A stretch of DNA of 64,000 bases, from positions 2,369,909 through 2,433,908 of the forward strand of contig JALRME010000001.1 in the NCBI GenBank assembly GCA_026120035.1. The letters are read 5' to 3'. The notes under the pieces are model-generated. The model was given only the letters and a program-made list of their open reading frames with translations, was not told the DNA's origin and made no database searches. The DNA is from Coleophoma eucalyptorum. Lineage: Eukaryota; Ascomycota; Leotiomycetes; Helotiales; Dermateaceae. The first letter of the stretch is position 1. Each line of letters begins with the position of its first letter. Shown in pieces: positions 45,981-57,063 of this stretch. Position numbers and translations under genes: made by a program.

Positions 45981-48900
45981 GGCGGCTAAGAAGCGGAGTA
46001 GAGCCAACCGTTTGCGTCGAGATGCAATGAGCGCGTCGAACGATGGTTGATGTAGGCCGTCTTTTCCTCTCCACCTCCTGACCTGGGTCTATTCCAAGAC
46101 CGAGAGGGCAATGGCACTGTGTTTAGTCTCATTCGGGTTCGGACAGACGATCGGTTCGTGAAGGGGCGGCGCTATTGATCGATCTATGGCAAGAAAGGGT
46201 TGGAAGCAGCAAAGGCGGATAGGGCGTTGGATCTTGAAACGGGTCTAAAGAATCTTGCTTGATACAGTTCAGAGCAATTGCAGCAATTCGAGGATTCGGT
46301 AGGGACAGTGGTGAAGATTAAAAAAAATTAGGCCTGGGAATTATTTGGCAGTTCTGGGAGTTAGAATGGTGGTGAACGAGGCAAAAGGGATCTTCTGGTT
46401 GTAGATTGTCGCAAAGCTCTGATCGCCGTAGTTTGGTCTGCAAGTGCCAGAACTAGTCGCGAGGGAACGAAGCAGGCAGGCACGAAAGAAGATTCCTTGC
46501 CAGCCAGAAGTGGGAGAGGTTGGATGGGAACAGCAGGGAGGATCCACGTGAGATTAGAGGCTGGAGCGAGTGCGAGGTATACCCAGGGACCTTATGGAGA
46601 TGGGTTTTTAGAACTAAGTACTTCTGCAATAGCAGAAGCGGGTCTTGTCGGTATCGGATGAGATGCTGCTCGTGGCTATAGCTGTCATATATTATGACAA
46701 GGGCACGGCGGGTATGTGCTGTAGGGTAGATTCTGTACGACAATAGAGTTCCAGATGTATCGTATCCTCTTCTCCGCATTCTTTCCAACGATTGAATGAA
46801 TGTTGGGACGGTACCGGATTTCACGGCGGAAATTGCAGCACAAGAAAAGCGGTATTATTGGGGTGCTTGCAGCAATCATACAAAGCCAGAGGCGGACAAT
46901 GGATGGATGATCAGCACACTTGACCACCGGGCAATACTACCTACCTTTCTTAGTATGCATGGACTGCCTCAAGTTTGGCTTTGGCACGGCAAACTACATT
47001 CCTGGCCATGAACGAGAAGAGAGGGTTTGGTTTCAACGCAACTCAGTGATACACAGCCTGAACAGATAGCATGGATACCTATGGCCGATGCGTCCGGCAA
47101 GCTTGGCTGAGGATTGCTGGATGATACAACTCATGCTCGGCTCTTGTGCTGGTGTATACAATGTGCAGTGCTGCACTGCAATAGCACGCGCTGTATGAGC
47201 GTCATCTGTCTCGTGTGGGGATACCGTCCTGGGCATTCCAGGGTTTCGTAAGGTCAGGCTACCCAGGTATAACCCGCCAGACGCAATGGTACGGGACTCG
47301 GAGAATGCTTCTGCTATACGTACCACCGTGAGCCAAAGCGTAAAACTCCACGAGGATGAGGCCCCAATGCAGTATCTCCTGAAGGTCGCAGGTTGGGCTG
47401 CATAGAGATGCCTACTTCGTACTTCGTACCCCCTTTTTCCTTGTGCATATTTGGAGTTGTGCCTGGCATAAGTTAGGTGAGCTGGTAACTTCTGTGCGAG
47501 GGGCACCAGCGTTGTTCCAATCAGAGGTAAAGCTGTCAGCCGCCCTTTGCCATCTGCCATCCACCATCCTCCATCCATCACCCACCATGCCCAATCCAAT
47601 ACTTGTTTCTTGCAGTCAATGTAATTGATGGCTGTTTTGAGCCAGGTCGAAAGGGGTGCGGAAATTATCTGCAGGCTAATTCTGCTTCTGGAAGGCCATA
47701 TCACGGCACGGTACCACGTTATTCCAAGGCCGATGTCGAGTGCCTTTTTTAAGATACCATAATGTGGCACGAACTGGAAGCCAAAGTGCTCAACTGGGCT
47801 TTGGGCTTACTGGACAATCTCGGTGATCTGCTTCCTCATTCTGCCCAGCCAATTAGTGCGCCTCTCCTTACCGATCTGCCCCTCCGTGTCATTGCTTATT
47901 GTTATTCTCCGGCGCAAGGGTTGGAGAAACGAAGCGGAGTCGAATGTTTATGATCGGAGATGAAGAAAAGAATACCATGATGGTATGAAAAACTCTTAAC
48001 CCGCTGCTGTTATGTCACTGTCCATACCAGCCACTTGAAACGACGTCAACGTTGACACTCACCTCGTCGCAAGCATATCCCGGTCATATCAGCGAGGAAA
48101 TCCTTTTCTTCGCTTTCCAGCAGAGCGAGATAGGCGCAAAGGTCAATCAGCTTCCCATTTTGATGCGGTGTTTTCGTTTTCCTCTCCAGAATTTGAGCAT
48201 CCAGCGGTGCGAGTGACGGTTGGACTTTTTGCACCTATTATTAGTCTGACTCTCGGAGCTTTTGAGGTGGCTCAATTGCTTGAATCCACTTGCTCAGTAA
48301 ATACCTTGCTTCCTCTAAACAACTGGTAGCTTTAGCGAGCGGGGAATCGAATTCCTAGTTAAACTTTGAATCATATATCCTAGGATGTCAGGCGGGAACG
48401 AACAGGATCAGATGGTATTGAAGATGTAAGCAGACTCAACCGGATCTGACAGGACTGCTTTTACAGACAACTTGGCAATGTTCTGGCCGATGTTTCTGCG
48501 TGCCCGCCTCTAACAGCTCTATCACTTGAATGGAGTATCATCTCACGTCATGCGACAACGTCTGAGTCTATAAGTTTATACTTTGCATTCACAAAGCCTA
48601 TCGAAGAACTTGTAATGGTTCAACTAGATTCTGGTCCATCACGTATTCCTTGCAACTCTATGATTTAATATTAGCCGCTAACCATTAACTTCCCATTATT
48701 TTCCATGCATTAATTAAAAGTGCCTTTCTGCGCCCATTGTTAAAATAAATTCTGAGTTTTCTTTGCGTGAATGTGAAGGGGTCTTGCCTTCAAGAAGGTA
48801 CGGTAGCCTTTTTCTGGGGCGGATCCTTTTCCATCTTCTCTTTTTTTACTCAAATACTATTGATTGTGAGCAGGTCTAGCTAGCTGTAGTTCATTTCTTC

Positions 48901-50342
48901 CTAGACTCGTTGCAGAACTACTTTGGCCTGATCACATCAAATCTCAAATCCTACCCATTGACCCTATTTCCTGGGCCACTAACATGGGTAGTATTCAGAT
49001 CCCGACAGCTGATCGATCTGCCACAGGGTCCTTACCATACTTCTTGGGATGATTTTCATAGTCAATTCGGGTCGGCAGTGTGAGGATCGCCGAAATGTAC
49101 AGCCAGCAATCAAAATTACGCCCATCGCCCGTAGATGTGCATAGTAACGTCTTAGCAAGCTTATGAGGTCATACCAAATTCCAAAAGGCATGTTATGTCA
49201 AAGCCAGAGATAGCATCTATTTCCACCACCATAATTATAGCAGGTAGTGAACTCGTGATGAATTTTTTTTGACTGCGGCACCGTTACCTCATAGATGTGA
49301 CGCAGATAACCTGGTTAGCCCAGGAGCTCCTTTCATCGTCTAAAGTCGAAGCTAACAATTACTGAACGTCAATTATCGAGCTACTGTGCCTCACAGCCAT
49401 CCTTTCAAGGATCTCCTGGTCTGAATAGATGCTACCGGCCATGTCCCCAAAATCTCACTTTGTAATGCGCTCAGAAATGCCCAACGATAGTGCAACTATT
49501 TCAAGAAATTACTAACGGAAAGTTCAAATATGAACATGGCACCATTTCCAGTCTTTCAGTCCTAGATTGTTTGTTATTCTACGATTTCTGATACTGTCCA
49601 GGCCCTAGCTTGTATGGAGATGAGGACCTTTTTGGTGAAACTTTTGTGACTTTTTTGACTCTATACTTGACGTTGAGACATTAATGCTGGAAAAGAAGGG
49701 CTACGAGATGATGTTTGAAATTTGTAATTCTCGCTCCCAAAACTGCATAAAAGCACTCTGGAGGCGCCACAATCTATGACATTGCCAATGCAGATGAAGG
49801 TTATAGGTACTTTTGTATTGTACGAGAATGCCGACAAGGAACTTCTAAGTGAGAGCATAAAGCACGGACAGGTAGAGCACGAAGGATCTATGAAATCTGC
49901 AAACTATTCCATCCCGTGAGCAAGCATAACACCGTTTGTAGTGTGTAAAACCAAACCTCTTGTAACAGAACCATTCTCTAAATGAGTGATTTATCGCAAC
50001 ATGCAAAATGAACAAGCTCAGTAATACATTCATTGCATAAGCTTCACACAGCGTATGTTTCGTTTGAATCATAAGGTCATGTGACCACGCGACAGCCACC
50101 TACCAGTAAATAGACCTTCTAGGTATTCTTCACAATCATTGTACATGATCCATACCGTAGTCAAATCCTAACTCTATTGATCACCCAGAGTTGTTTGACG
50201 CAATCCGGTTTAGCCACAATATAGAATATCCACTATGTGGCTCGCCTCTTCCTCACCAACTGCCAAAAAGAAAATCCGGGGGTGGAAAACCTCCCCAAAT
50301 TTTTCCAAAGGAACCAAAAAAAAAGGCAAAAAAATATTGATG
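45981..50342. other. Gene-poor region, proximal part (upstream of Sec7 gene)
   Basis: About 4.4 kb without a supportable protein gene. The part next to the Sec7 gene is presumably its promoter and 5' leader. A leftward 245-codon frame (47033-47770) is low-complexity, begins outside a good start context and lacks any family features. From 48 to 50 kb the DNA is AT-rich with dense stops. No transposon ends or tandem repeats recognised. Confidence 0.4.
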
Positions 50343-50429
50343 TCTCTCAGGCGCGAGTCGAACGCGCGACATTCGGATTACTATAGACAGTTACAGTCCG
50401 ACGCCATAAACCAACTAGACGCTTTAATG
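50343..50429 (-). tRNA. tRNA-Tyr(GUA)-like gene with 12-bp intron and a damaged 5' acceptor strand
   Basis: On the minus strand the D arm (GTC/GGC stem, TAGTTGG loop), the anticodon stem TCGGA/TCCGA and the T arm GCGCG-TTCGACT-CGCGC all fit. The anticodon loop starts CTGTAA (anticodon GTA, Tyr) and is interrupted after position 37 by a 12-base intron, as in fungal tRNA-Tyr. The 3' acceptor strand is CTGAGAG plus discriminator A, followed by T7 and T9 runs (Pol III terminators). The 5' strand should be CTCTCAG with T at position 8; the sequence has CATTAAA then GC, so only about three or four of seven pairs form. The gene looks 5'-truncated at about position 9 and is probably non-functional. 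Confidence 0.65.
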
Positions 50430-52754
50430 ATGTTAGAAACTGATTCATATGTGAACATATGCTGGTGTGTACTTACACCGAGAGTTTGATCTGTTTGTTG
50501 AGGTGGAAAGGGCTTATTTGATTATTTAAAGCCCACTCGCATGGGAAATTAAAACTGTAAAAATATTTTCTATTCTTATTGCTCGGTTAACTAGATGCTT
50601 GAGCTTAATATTTATTATGATAAGAATCATAAGGTACACACTTCTTAGCACCTGTTTTGTGGGGAAATCTATTCGCTTCTACTCGTCACTTCCAGAATCT
50701 AGAGTCGGAACCAGTATCAGCAATCTTGAGCCCTCAGAAGAGTTGACTCTCGATTTCTCCGATATCTCACCAGATAAAGTTAGTAGCTCAGAGAAAGCTG
50801 TCTAAGTAGCCCTATGAACTCGGAAGCCACTACGCTTACACTTAACCCCCCCCCCCCCCCACTACACTCCTCCACCCTCGTAACAGATCTGTGGAGTTTT
50901 CTCAGATATATGAAGGAACGGTGCCAATTGGAGAATAAATTTTCATTCCAGAAGATTTTTTGAAGTCAACAAGACCCACCGCTAGCGTTTGCGAGGAAAG
51001 CACTCAAGGCATTGCATCATTTTTGGTCGCTTAAATAAGTGGTGATGTAAAAGCCATCAAGGCTGGGTACCCACTGGTAATACACTGGACAGAGCGAGTA
51101 TTACGAATTGAGATTGGTTACTTCGCTTGGGAGGAGGAGGGTGACAAAATATGGAGTGTCCAGAAGATAGTGAGAAAGGATAGCTCACACTGAAAGAGAA
51201 TTGGCCATGTTGAAAGTTGCCAGTGTCAGGGAAGAGCACGAGCTATGTCGTCGTGAATGAACCAGTTCATGGTTGGAGGGGGATCGCCTAATTTAAGGAA
51301 TCTGAAATCTGCGTTTATAAGAAGGTGTGTTTGTATTGTTACAAAACCTCCGAGGATGATTATTCATGGTGGACAAGGCGAACGGACGTCTGGTAAAGTA
51401 AGTGGGCAGTAGCCGCAAGCCACCAATACATATACTTTCATCAAAACGCCACAAAGGTGAAGACACTTTTCAAACATGCATGCAACGTGGACAGCGAAGG
51501 GTATGGCAAATAAGCAGCCAAGGCTGCGCGAGTATAACGATGACCAAGTCCAATCTCGAGAGCAAAAACTCGTCGAGTAGAAAAGCTTCAGACTGCCTTA
51601 CTCTCTTACCACCCTTGAATTGCCCAAATGCTAGCCATAGGAGTCAGGCGTAGTGCCGTCACCGTGTTGAATTTCACCAAGGCATACTCTGTAAATCCCT
51701 CAAGGAAAAGACTGTCTTGGCAAATATCCGCCTATCAATACTCAAAACACCACCAACCTACCTATTGCAAAGGTCGGGTCCCATATCGTCCCGTCTTACC
51801 CATCCCGTCGTCAGAGGCCAAGAGACGCCCGACTTCCCAGCATCTTGGGATATAGTTTGGACTAAAGAGCTTGCAGTGCTACAGCTACAGCCACAGCCAC
51901 CGCAACCCCTCCCCCCCTTCTGCCGCACGCATGCAAAACCATATCTCTCTCGCCCATCTTTCGCAAAGCTGAAAAGTAACCGTGCGAAGGTCAAGGTAAA
52001 TGCCAACGCCATCGTCAACGCCCAAAACGCCAAACACCAGCGCCAGCTAGACAATGACAGCGGGCGGGCTTGGACATGGCTTATACTTAGCGAGACTGGT
52101 TCGCTTCCCAGAACAGACGAGAGGATTTTAAACGAGACCAATCGCTGCGCACCGTATTCGACCCCCCAATCCAACCCTCCATCAAACCGCATTCCAATCA
52201 AGTGATCCGCGCCAACGACCATCTGCCAACGCTGACTGGGTAATGCACTATAGTCAAAATCTAGGGCTGAAAGGACACGACTGAAAGGTCCGACGATGTG
52301 CATCACGCATGCATACCTTGCCTGGGATATCTAGCAGGCTTAGACAAAGACTAGGGAGAGGGGGGGGGTGGCAGCGAATATTTACGTTGCGCTTGCGCAT
52401 TTCCTCGCGATCAAGGGCTTGATTGAGAAGAAATTGAACGACCGTTGTAATTGCGGCTGTCATTGCTCATCATAAGGCAAATTAGGTCCGAGTTTACCTG
52501 CGGCTGCCCTTCTCGGCTGTGAGCGTCGTTGATTGTCCATGTGTATAAGAATCGTGGAAAAGACTGTCGCAACTTCTTTTTCCCCCGTTCATGCAACTAC
52601 ACTTCCACCGTTGGACTACTTCATCAACCAACCTTCGGACTGATTGCCTCTAAAGTTCAAATTGCCACTGTGGTTAACTAACCTAAGGAAACATTTCGCT
52701 AAGAGCCCTCGTAATATACAGCTTTCCTTAAGAACTGCACCTTAGCCTCTGAAA
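50430..52754. other. Gene-poor region, distal part (upstream of RTA1 gene)
   Basis: About 2.3 kb. Contains the C15 run at 50846-50860, a G-rich run near 52360 and CT/CA-rich DNA near 51890-51920. Open frames between 51.4 and 52.6 kb are low-complexity and overlap each other on both strands; none is supported. The last few hundred bases are the RTA1 promoter. Confidence 0.4.
50846..50860. repeat. C15 homopolymer
   Basis: Run of 15 cytosines in the gene-poor region, comparable to the C14 run at 23384. Exact length is uncertain in most assemblies. Confidence 0.8.
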
Positions 52755-54025
52755 ATGGAGAATGGTCAATATGGTACGTCCACCCACATCTATGTCGGCA
52801 AGTAAATTCTCTCAACAAGTGCTGACACAAAGAGCAGTGGACGGCAGTCTATGGTTCTACGCACCCAACAAAGTGGCACCTATAGTCTTTGCCGTTCTTT
52901 TCTCCGGATCCTGCATAATGCACATTTACCTGTGCATGTAAGTCATAAACCACTCTCCATCAACACACCTGAGGAAGGGCAAGATGCTAAGTGAAATTGC
53001 CCAAGAAAATACAAGTCCTGGAGAGTAACGGGCCTTTTCCCCTGGTCAGCGCTCCTCTTCGTCGCGGGCTACATCTTGCGCGAAGTTGGAGCGTTCAACT
53101 ATACAAATCTGCCGGTGTACATTTCAAGTATAGTGATGCTATACGCAGCACCGTAAGCCCTCCCCTTCCTCCTCCATCTTTTCGCCTGGGCCCATAGGCT
53201 GAGCCATGCCGCAAACACAGACCCGTCTACGAACTAGCAAACTACTTCATCCTCTCCCGCATCCTCTACTACGTGCCCTACCACTCACCCATCCACCCAG
53301 GTCGAGTTCTGACCACATTCGCCGCCTTATCCACTGTAGTCGAAGCACTGACAGCCAATGGCGCTGCCAAAACCGCGAATACCTCTTCGTCCAAAGCAGA
53401 GCAGGACGCTGGGCACGGGCTCCTGAAAGCAGCCTTGATACTGCAGCTTGTAATCCTGGGCCTCTTCCTACTCCTAGCAGCGACGTTCCACACCCGCTGC
53501 CGGCGAGCGCAGCTGTTGCCCGCCAATCTGAACGACGTGCTCCTCACCCTCTACGCTTCATCAACCCTCATTGGGGTGCGCACCATCTACCGCACCGTCG
53601 AGTACTTCAGCACGGCAGCCATCCACGTCACGCCCGGCTTCGATCCGCAAACCATCTCCCCCATCATCCGCTACGAGTGGTTCTTCTGGGTCTTTGAGGC
53701 CATGCTAATGGTCGTAAACTCGTACATGCTCAACTTTCGGCATCCGATGCGCTACCTGCCGCGGAATAACAAGATCTATCTTGCGCAGGACGGTGTCACC
53801 GAGATCGAGGGCACCGGGTATGAGGATACGCGGCCGAAGTGGGTGACGTTTTTGGATCCATTTGACCTAGTGGGCATGGCGAAGGGCCGGAACATGAGAG
53901 AGAAATTTTGGGAGACGCATCAGCAAGAGATGGGCGAGGTTGGCTTGGTTGCTTCGGCTACATCTGCTAAAGAGGCTGAGCCAGGTCAGGATGTCGAGGC
54001 CGGAACGAGAAAGGGGAGGAGATAG
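52755..54025 (+). CDS. RTA1-family lipid-translocating-exporter-like membrane protein
   Basis: Seven-helix membrane protein of the fungal RTA1 family, 356 residues. Exons 52755-52773, 52838-52937, 53006-53152 and 53221-54025 keep phase. The 19-bp first exon (MENGQY) is short but in phase. Features: N-terminal ectodomain VDGSLWFYAPNKVAPIVF, then KYKSWRVTGL, GYILREVGAFNY, APPVYELANYFILSRILYYV, SPIHPGRV, GVRTIYRTVEYF and YEWFFWVFEAMLMVVNS. The last 80 residues are a charged cytosolic tail. Yeast relatives (Rta1, Rsb1) affect 7-aminocholesterol resistance and sphingoid-base export; transport activity has not been shown for most fungal members. A non-conserved alanine/serine-rich loop lies between two helices. 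Confidence 0.9.
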
Positions 54026-55133
54026 GACCTGTATATCTTATAGCTTGGGGAAACCTGCCTATTGTACTAAGTAAATGTAAAAGTCTAATGTCGACGACCA
54101 CCGAGATCCAGGCACATCCCATGCCGTCTGACAGTTCAAAGGAGTAAGTAAGTCACCAAATGCACTTGAACCTCCACTCAAACTTAAGCGAGCGAGCATC
54201 TCAATCCCATATCAGCCTAGGTAGCTAGTAGTAAGGTACCTTATTATTATCATGAGAGTGCATGGGTACGTAGCCAAATCATTTTGTTGAAAGAGGACAA
54301 GCATCTTGATCTTTGATGTAGCGTGCAGTTTGAGAACGCATACAGTCAAGGTTAGACTGGTAGGTAGTATTGGGATAGCGCATCAAATGGCATCAGAGTT
54401 TCACGCTATCCATCTGCATATATTGGGAAAGATGTCACATCTCAAATTCTTTTCATTACATCAAGGGAAGAAAATATCTAAACTGGCCATCTTTCGTTCC
54501 TATCCCACGCTATTCATCCATCCATACAATCCATTGATTGCTGGCTCGGGCCATCTGGCTTTACTTCTGTTTCCTTCGACTCGCAAAAAACATCCAAATA
54601 GTAAAATCTTACACAGGTCTTCGGAAGCAAGTACAGGTATATATGATCCTGTCCAAAACAACCGAAGAACAAGAGAGGTAGATGAAAGAACTTCGCCATC
54701 CGATCCATCCATCGAGGTAGAGTGCGGCAAGTTCAGAAGCTTCCAGCAAATCATGGGGTATATCGAAGTTGGTAACCGAGGCGGAAGATTCCAATGTTGA
54801 AGAGGATTGGGTGGTTGCTCAGAGAGCATCATAAAAAGAGAGTTGGCTTTATTTTCGGAAAGGACAGGACGGTGCGGAAGAGACGTGAATGGCAAATCAC
54901 GCTTTGTGTATCGTAGACGCAGTAAAGAAACGGGACCCGTATATGGGATAACTGTGTTTCGTAGCTCATTCGACGCCACACCTATACACAAAAATATACA
55001 ACACCTGAGAATAGGCGCCTCAAACCATGAAGGACCAAGCAGACCGTTATCGAAATTGGAGACCGAGAAACGCCGTTGATATGAGAGAGGCTAAGGGACA
55101 TGAAAACGGAAACTCATTTACGTCAATTGCTAC
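54026..55133. other. Convergent intergenic region
   Basis: About 1.1 kb between the RTA1 gene and the WSC gene. Overlapping short frames on both strands (54306-55079) have no protein features. Presumed 3' untranslated regions; nothing else seen. Confidence 0.4.
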
Positions 55134-56110
55134 TCATGCATTGGTGACCTGTGTTAAAATTAGCATGAAACGCAATGTCAGTCATATAATCACTACGCAC
55201 CTTCAAGATACGCCGGGAGTAGTCTTGGTTATCAGCGATGCTGCCATCACTCATTCTTCTTTGGGCCATGACAGCGGGATCGAGACGAGTATCGGTAAAG
55301 GAAGCACTTCCACTGCTGGTAGATGGCTTTCCAGCACCGATGAAGCTGTTGACTGCAGCATTTCGTCTGTGTCCCTCCTCGATCTCACGTCTCTTGCGAG
55401 CTCGAAGGAAGAGGAATGCACCTCCAGCAATTGCGAGGGAACCAACAACACCGACAACGACGCCTGCGGCGATGCCAGCTTTGCTTGTTCCCCCCGACTT
55501 GTTTGCTGCAGCAGCTGAAGCAGATGCACTATTGGCTTGACTTGACGCGGTGACCACAATGGTTTGTCCTCCAACGGTCACAACGGATGGTGACGCGCTC
55601 GTGGTTGTTGATCCGCCGGAGGCCGCTGAACTGGAAGACGAGGCATCCGCATTGGCAACGTTAGTCTTGGTTCCACTCAGGTAGACCGTCCAATAACCAT
55701 CTCCACCACCTGTAAACAAAGTTAGCTATGTCCCTTCTACCTTGACGAAGGGTTCTACACATACACATCTCGGTATCGTATCCATCACAAGGGTCGTTGC
55801 AATATGAATCATCGACCAGGCTGGCGGCTGGTGGCAGAAGGTCACCACACCAACAATCGCTCCCACCCGTAGTAGCCAGTACCGCCTTGCTCATCTCGAC
55901 GCATAGTGGTTGACAATATCCCGAGGTCTGGTAGGTCCAGGTGTCGTTGAAGGTCAAGCCAGTGCTCGAAGAAAAGCAGCCCTTGGATGTCATGGACTTC
56001 AGTTGAACGGTGGTAGACGGCTCTGGTATCGCTACGGGATCAGCGGTAACCAGTTGTGCGGCCAACAGCACGGTGGCCGTGGCAAAGGAGAGGGAGAAAA
56101 ACGACTTCAT
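55134..56110 (-). CDS. WSC-domain cell-wall stress sensor
   Basis: Plasma-membrane sensor of the Wsc/Slg1 type that signals wall stress to the Rho1/Pkc1 pathway, 289 residues. Exons on the minus strand: 56110-55765, 55709-55201 and a 15-bp last exon 55148-55134. Signal peptide MKSFFSLSFATATVLLAAQLVTA. The cysteine-rich WSC domain runs from about residue 44 to 125 (CFSSSTG, GYCQPLCVEM, CWCGDLLPP, YCNDPCDGYDTEMCGG). A Ser/Thr-rich stalk (SSSSSAASGGSTTTSAS) follows, then a transmembrane helix (GIAAGVVVGVVGSLAIAGGAF), RARKRR, and a cytosolic tail ending NQDYSRRILKVTNA. The tiny last exon is supported because it restores this conserved family ending; without it the frame runs into unrelated residues. 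A 4.2-kb gene-poor stretch lies upstream. Confidence 0.92.
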
Positions 56111-57026
56111 GATGGCGGTCGTTGTGTTGTGGCCGTGGCCGTGAATTGAAGATTAACGAGACAGTCGAGGATCGCGGTCGTCCGGCAGCAGTTGGACTTC
56201 CCAAGAATGCACACGGTGTGGATTCACGTCGGCGTAGACTCCTCCTTCTGTAGGGAGCGAGGACGAGGACGAAGGGGCTGTGAAGACTGGCTTGGCTTAG
56301 GGGGATCGTGTTATTGTTGATTCTGATGCTCGTAATAGGATAATGGGCTGTTTCGAGTTGTCGAGTGTGCGAAGGGTACCCTGTCTGTCGGTCTGTCTGT
56401 CCTCCTCAGGTGAGCGAAAAGCAGACGCGGCCGGAAGGTAGGTCGGCGGGAAAGGAGCGTCGTGAGGTAGGAAGGAATAAATCACAGGGAGGGAACGTAA
56501 GTCATCGACAACGACTCTGGTGATAAAGAAGAGTCGAAGGCCGAAGAGGGAAGGGGTGAAGGTCGAAGAGCTATGAAGTGAGTGTGAGAGAGAGTGGGTG
56601 TAAGGGAGAGAGAGTGGTGATGAGGGCGTGGTTGAAGATGGATGGGCCGGGAAGTCGAAAGATTGGGGAAGGACAAACGATCTGGGTCTGCGTGGCCAGC
56701 GACGAGGAGCGCGAGCAGCGAGAGGAGCGAAAGAAGCGAAAGAAGCGAGAGAGGCGAGAGAGTTGGGGCTTCGTGGGAAGGAGCACAGCAAAAGGAAATT
56801 AAGAGTGGGTGTCCGAGGGAAGCTCGGGTCGATGATTGGGTTGGTGGCTTCGGGTGACGAGACAGGGGAAGAGGCAGAGCCAGGACGAGGGAAGGGAAGG
56901 GGAGGGCCAGGTAAGAAATAGAATGCGGATGCATTTATTGCACGGCCGGAGGGTTGGAGATACTGGGTGGTTGTAGGCCGTATTTACCAACACCAAGCCG
57001 TGCAAAGGCATTGCATTGCACTGCAC

Positions 57027-57063
57027 TGCATTCCATCCATTCCATCCCATCCCATCCCATCCA
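57027..57063. repeat. ATTCC/ATCCC short tandem repeat
   Basis: Degenerate 4-5-bp tandem repeat (CATTCCATCC, then CATCC and CCATC units) in the WSC upstream region. Confidence 0.7.

Noticed and set aside
47033..47770. A 245-codon leftward open frame
   Set aside because: Tryptophan- and methionine-rich low-complexity stretches, no domain, no conserved motif, overlapping repeats in the DNA; looks like a chance open frame.
48330..48370. Possible second tRNA (GAATTCGATTCC T-arm-like sequence)
   Set aside because: No matching D arm, anticodon arm or acceptor stem around it; the palindrome is chance.
51400..52600. Overlapping frames of 60-180 codons upstream of the RTA1 gene
   Set aside because: Mutually antisense and low-complexity, without family motifs.
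54500..55079. Frames on both strands between the RTA1 and WSC genes
   Set aside because: No start context, no domain, and located in convergent 3' regions.
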